From positions 434,001 to 498,000 of the forward strand of contig JAHQIY010000013.1 of NCBI GenBank assembly GCA_019054805.1: a stretch of 64,000 nt of DNA. The letters run 5' to 3'. Of the stretch, positions 60,281-64,000 are shown one piece after another. Within the stretch, counting starts at the first letter, position 1. Each line of letters opens with the position of its first letter. The notes below the pieces were generated by a model, which was not told the DNA's origin, searched no databases, and worked only from the letters and a program-made list of their open reading frames with translations. The stretch is from Brachionus manjavacas. Its lineage: Eukaryota > Rotifera > Eurotatoria > Ploima > Brachionidae. The translations under genes were made by a program, and so were the position numbers.

Positions 60281-62266
60281 TTATTTACTTATTTATCTAT
60301 ATCTATGGCTGAGGCCGTAAATATACCACTTGCTCAACGCCCCGTTAAATAAGTTGGCGATGTATTTTCCAATATTTAGTTTTAGAATAAAATATAATAA
60401 AATAGTCAAAATTATAAAAAACATAAAAAATTTAATGAAAGTTTTTAACTCCTTACTCTGTTTGTATTGTTGTCGTATCTAAAAAGGCTATAAACGGCTG
60501 CTGTTTGACCGTTACGCTTAGACACTTCGCGTAGTTCTTCAAGTACGGTGTTGTTTTTCTTACACGTTTCGAGCTCTAATTCATTTAAGTATCTGTGGTA
60601 TTTACATTTCTCCAGAAGGCCAATGTCATTCTCATACTGTATTTCATTCAATATCCTGAGAATACTATTCACAAAGTCATTCTGATCTCCTATTTTTAAC
60701 ATCTCTTTGATGATTAAAATTGATATTGTCCTTTCTTAGTTTCCGAGATAAGCAACAAATCATCCGCATACTCAATGACATCGATTTTTTATTGACCGAA
60801 TTCTGATGCCAATATCTGTTTCTGAAGCATCAATTAGGATTTTTTGAATATAAATTGAGAATAAGATAAGTGATGCTTTTCCACTTTGACGTACTCTAAC
60901 CGTGGTTTCAAATGCTGTTGAATATTCATTCCCATTATTTACTACCTTTAGTGATTCTTTATAGTAATAAATGATGCTGATGACTATAATATGGCTTAGA
61001 TATTTCTTTATCAGTGTTTTCCATAATTTTGTACGTTCGACCTTGTCGAACGCTTTACTTGCGTCGATTGCACAAACATAAGTCCATCGACGTCTTCTAT
61101 TACAATAATCAATGGCCTGTTTTAGTGTCCATACTGGGTGTTGACATGATGACTTTTTTTAAATCCAGATTGTTTCATGTGATCATTGTGTTCTGATTTT
61201 AACATCTCTTGTAGCACTGCTTCGTATAGGTTTGATATGGTGTCTGTTACCACAACGTGTCTCAGATTCGACAATTCGTTGTTAGACTTGTTGTAATCTC
61301 TAATCCATGGCTTAATAATTGATATGTTGAAAAGAAATGGGACTTTTTGGTGGTTATGTTCTCAAATGCATTTTTTAAACATTCATACAGTTTTCTATTT
61401 TCTTTTGGTGCATTTAATCATTTCGTAACAAACATCGCTTATTCCAATAGCCTTATTATTCGGTATAGACTGAATTGTTTCTAAAAATTTTGTGAAATCT
61501 TTTTTATGGTTAAGCACGGTGTTTTTGTGATTTTGAAAGTAACTATCAACTTCCTTTCTATCACACAATTCCTCACATGTTTCCCCTTTGTTTTTAGTTT
61601 TAAATAAGTGACTATAATGATCAGTAAATTCACTTAAGTCAATATTGATCGTATTATTAGGTCTTTGTAGTTTTTATATTCGATTTCAAAAACTTTGCTC
61701 GTCGAATGTAAGTAGATCATTTATTTGGTTAATTTTTTTATCCCTTTTAATTAACCAGTTGACTCGTTTTTGTTTTCTAAAGTCTCTTTTAGCTTAATTT
61801 AACTCCTGTTTATCATTTTCCCCAATGTTTGCGATTTTATTGTTTATATAACAATAAATTACCTTATTGTGTTGTCTCACCATATTCGAATCCCACCATC
61901 GATTATACTTTTTTTGTCCATTTTTTTTCTTTTTTCTTTTTGATAGTGTTTTGATTCTATTTTTGGACATTTACGACTGAGCTAATCTTGATGCTACTTA
62001 TTTTGTTGATTGTTTCTGTGAGCCTAATTTTGATGTCTTTCTATCCATTTTGTTTATAAAGTTTCGTACTAAGTCTCAAACTATATCGATCTGCCTTTTA
62101 TTTCGTCTTGATTTAACTTCTGGTGTTCCTGGTTCAACCAGTTTATTTTCTTATTTTCCCATTCTTCTTAGTTTTTTCAATTGGTTCATCTAGCTCCATA
62201 GTTATTGAAATCGCTTTGTGATCACCTATGTTTAAATCGCTTTCTAGGATTTTAGAACTTAAATGA
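60281..62266 (-). pseudogene. LINE relic with linker, thumb deleted, YADD (unit 24)
   Basis: C-terminus 60445-60702, EYADD near 60765, RT motifs A and B degraded, RT N-terminus interrupted by an insertion in the CAENRKL codons (TTTTCTTTTGGTGCATTT near 61400). Linker at about 61800-62040 with a lost T near 62037. Tail present. Same class as units 17 and 21. Confidence 0.8.
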
Positions 62267-63117
62267 TTTTAATATTATAAAATTAATTTATATACCTTTT
62301 AAAAGTATTTTTTGAAATTTATAACTGAATATAAAATATTTTATATTTATTTCCCACAACGGGAATTCATTCCTCACGTTAAATAATTTAATTGCATATC
62401 AGTTAAAATTAATTCATTTGTAATGATGAATTCGTATCGATATTTAATTAATAAAATCTTGCTTCTATGAAATTTTATTCCATTTGAATTTGTAAATATC
62501 TTTATTTTTAAAAAATTTAAACAAAAGTGGCTAATGTACAATTAGAATATTTGAGTTTGAATAGTTGAGACTCAATTAAAAAAAATGACAGAATTTAATA
62601 AAAATTTAATGAAAGTTTTCGTTTTAGTATTAATAAATAACTTGAATATTCAACAAGATAAAGCATATTTGTTTGGGAACTTTAATAAGTTATATTAATT
62701 AAATTTTCTTTAAAAATTGAATGTTGCCTTTTTCTTGCTCACAATTACTTAATTAGGCTTAATTATCAAAAATAAGAGTTTTCTTTTGATAATTAGATAA
62801 TCCTCAGTCGAATATTTTTCTTTTACTAATATTTTATATAAGGAATTTGGCCTTTTTCTCTTAAGTCTGAATAGTTGAGACTCAATTAGACAAAAAAGAA
62901 ATTAAAGCGATAGTCATCAAAAACTGAATTTTTATATTAGAAGATTATGTAAAATATGTAATATTAAATAGTGAATAGTTTTATCAGGAATCATTGTTGA
63001 TTATTTTTTTTAAATATTTGTTTATATAGTTAATTAAATGATAAAAACTAGAAGTATTACTAAATTAGTTTATTACTAAAGGTATTTCTACAAGTTTAAA
63101 AATGAATTTAAAATATA
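62267..63117. repeat. Array spacer, short form
   Basis: Perfect hairpin 62760-62795. Matches 42042-42896, including AATGACAGAATTTAAT and the TATATCACTTGC joint. No gene. Confidence 0.7.
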
Positions 63118-64000
63118 TCACTTGCTCAACGCCCCGTTAAATAAGTTTGCGATGTATTTGCCAATATTTAGTTTTAGAATAAAATATAATAAAATAGTCA
63201 AAATTATAAAAAAAAATAGTTTTTAACTCCTTACTCTGTCTGTATTGTTGTCGTATCTAAAAAGGCTATAAACGGCTGCTGTTTGACCGTTACGCTTAGA
63301 CACTTCGCGTAGTTCTTCAAGTACGGTGTTGTTTTTCTTACACGTTTCGAGCTCTAATTCATTTAAGTATCTGTGGTATTTACATTTCTCCAGAAGGCCA
63401 ATGTCATTCTCATACTGTATTTCATTCAATATCCTGAGAATACTATTTACAAAGTCATTCTGATCTCCTATTTTTAACATCTCTTTGATGATTGAGATTG
63501 ATATTGTCCTTTCTTAGTTTCCGAGATAAGCAACAAATCAACCTCATATGCAACGACATCGATTTTTATTGACCGAATTCAGATGCCAATATCACTTTCT
63601 GAAACATCAATTAGTATTTCTCAATATAAATTGAGAATAAGATGGGTGATTTTTTCCACCTTGACGTACTCCAACCGTGGTAAATGCTTTTGAATATTCA
63701 TTCCCATTATTTACTACCTTTAGTGATTCTTTATAGTAATAAATGATGCTGATGACTATAATATGGCTTAGATATTTCTTTATCAGTGTTTTCCATAATT
63801 TTGTACGTTCGACCTTGTCGAACGCTTTACTTGTGTCGATTGCACAAACATAAGTCCATCAACGTCTTCTATTACAATAATCAATGGCCTGTTTTAGTGT
63901 CCATACTGGGTGTTGACATGATGACTTTTTTAAATCCAAATTGTTTCCAGTGATCAATGTGTTCTGATTTTAACATCTCTTGTAGCACTGCTTCGTATAG
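63118..64000 (-). pseudogene. LINE relic, thumb deleted, catalytic box YEVD (unit 25, partial)
   Basis: C-terminus 63223-63480 (NTDRVRS as in unit 18). The catalytic box is now YEVD (near 63538), a further loss on the YEDD background. The UTR is shortened (AAAAAAATAGTTTTTAAC near 63215). Motif A and B region runs to the window end, so the array continues beyond it. Confidence 0.8.

Larger units (their letters stand above)
54417..63117. repeat. Higher-order repeat copy d (8.70 kb)
   Basis: Units 22, 23 and 24, steps 3359, 2549 and 2778 bp, in register with copy c at offsets of 8.69-8.73 kb. Confidence 0.85.

Noticed and set aside
26835..64000. CRISPR-like or bacterial repeat array
   Set aside because: Repeat units are 2-3 kb LINE relics in an AT-rich eukaryotic context; no short direct repeats with unique spacers.
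1..64000. LTR retrotransposon, endogenous retrovirus or group II intron as source of the RT
   Set aside because: No LTRs, gag, protease, integrase or RNase H seen; GVRQGG motif B, the linker type and the endonuclease stub fit an APE-type LINE.

Overview
This is a strongly AT-rich eukaryotic (most likely invertebrate) window made almost entirely of dead transposable elements. I see no intact host gene, tRNA, rRNA or bacterial-style operon. The evidence is an APE-type non-LTR (LINE) reverse transcriptase repeated about 25 times on the minus strand, a MULE-type transposase relic, a second LINE on the plus strand, long AT-rich tandem spacers and homopolymer runs. The protein style would fit a small-genome invertebrate such as a rotifer, but the species cannot be fixed from this sequence.

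Layout. Positions 1-3538: LINE/spacer array on the minus strand. Positions 3539-9060: an island of other material on the plus strand. It holds a MULE transposase with a zinc-finger-like N-terminus (3548-4683), an AT-rich block of diverged monomers (4901-6660), and a second LINE family with endonuclease and RT motifs that carries a MULE-like tail (about 6930-8640). Positions 9061-25995: array resumed, with irregular units, a 2.0 kb tandem duplication (about 10.4-14.25 kb), a copy of the window's first 3.5 kb displaced by 16.7 kb (16984-20263), and a second about 1.97 kb tandem duplication. Positions 26835-64000: a regular higher-order repeat (HOR) of about 8.7 kb made of three unit types and present about four and a half times.

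How the array is built. Each unit, read on the minus strand, is an endonuclease C-terminal stub, a linker, RT palm, thumb, 3'UTR with a GC-rich block, a (TAAA)n-like tail, and then AT-rich spacer. Units share the same 5' truncation and the same inactivating stops and frameshift. Measured distances between equivalent points (about 3360, 2790, 2550 and 1970 bp) are all explained by one ancestor of about 3.9 kb minus combinations of three fixed deletions: thumb about 0.56 kb, N-terminus/linker about 1.38 kb, spacer/tail about 0.57 kb. The array therefore grew by DNA-level duplication, unequal exchange and gene conversion of a dead LINE, not by retrotransposition. It is best read as a LINE-derived satellite, perhaps pericentromeric, subtelomeric or a small-RNA locus. 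Nothing here encodes a working enzyme. The longest RT reading frames (about 160-240 codons) are remnants, several with a mutated YADD catalytic box.
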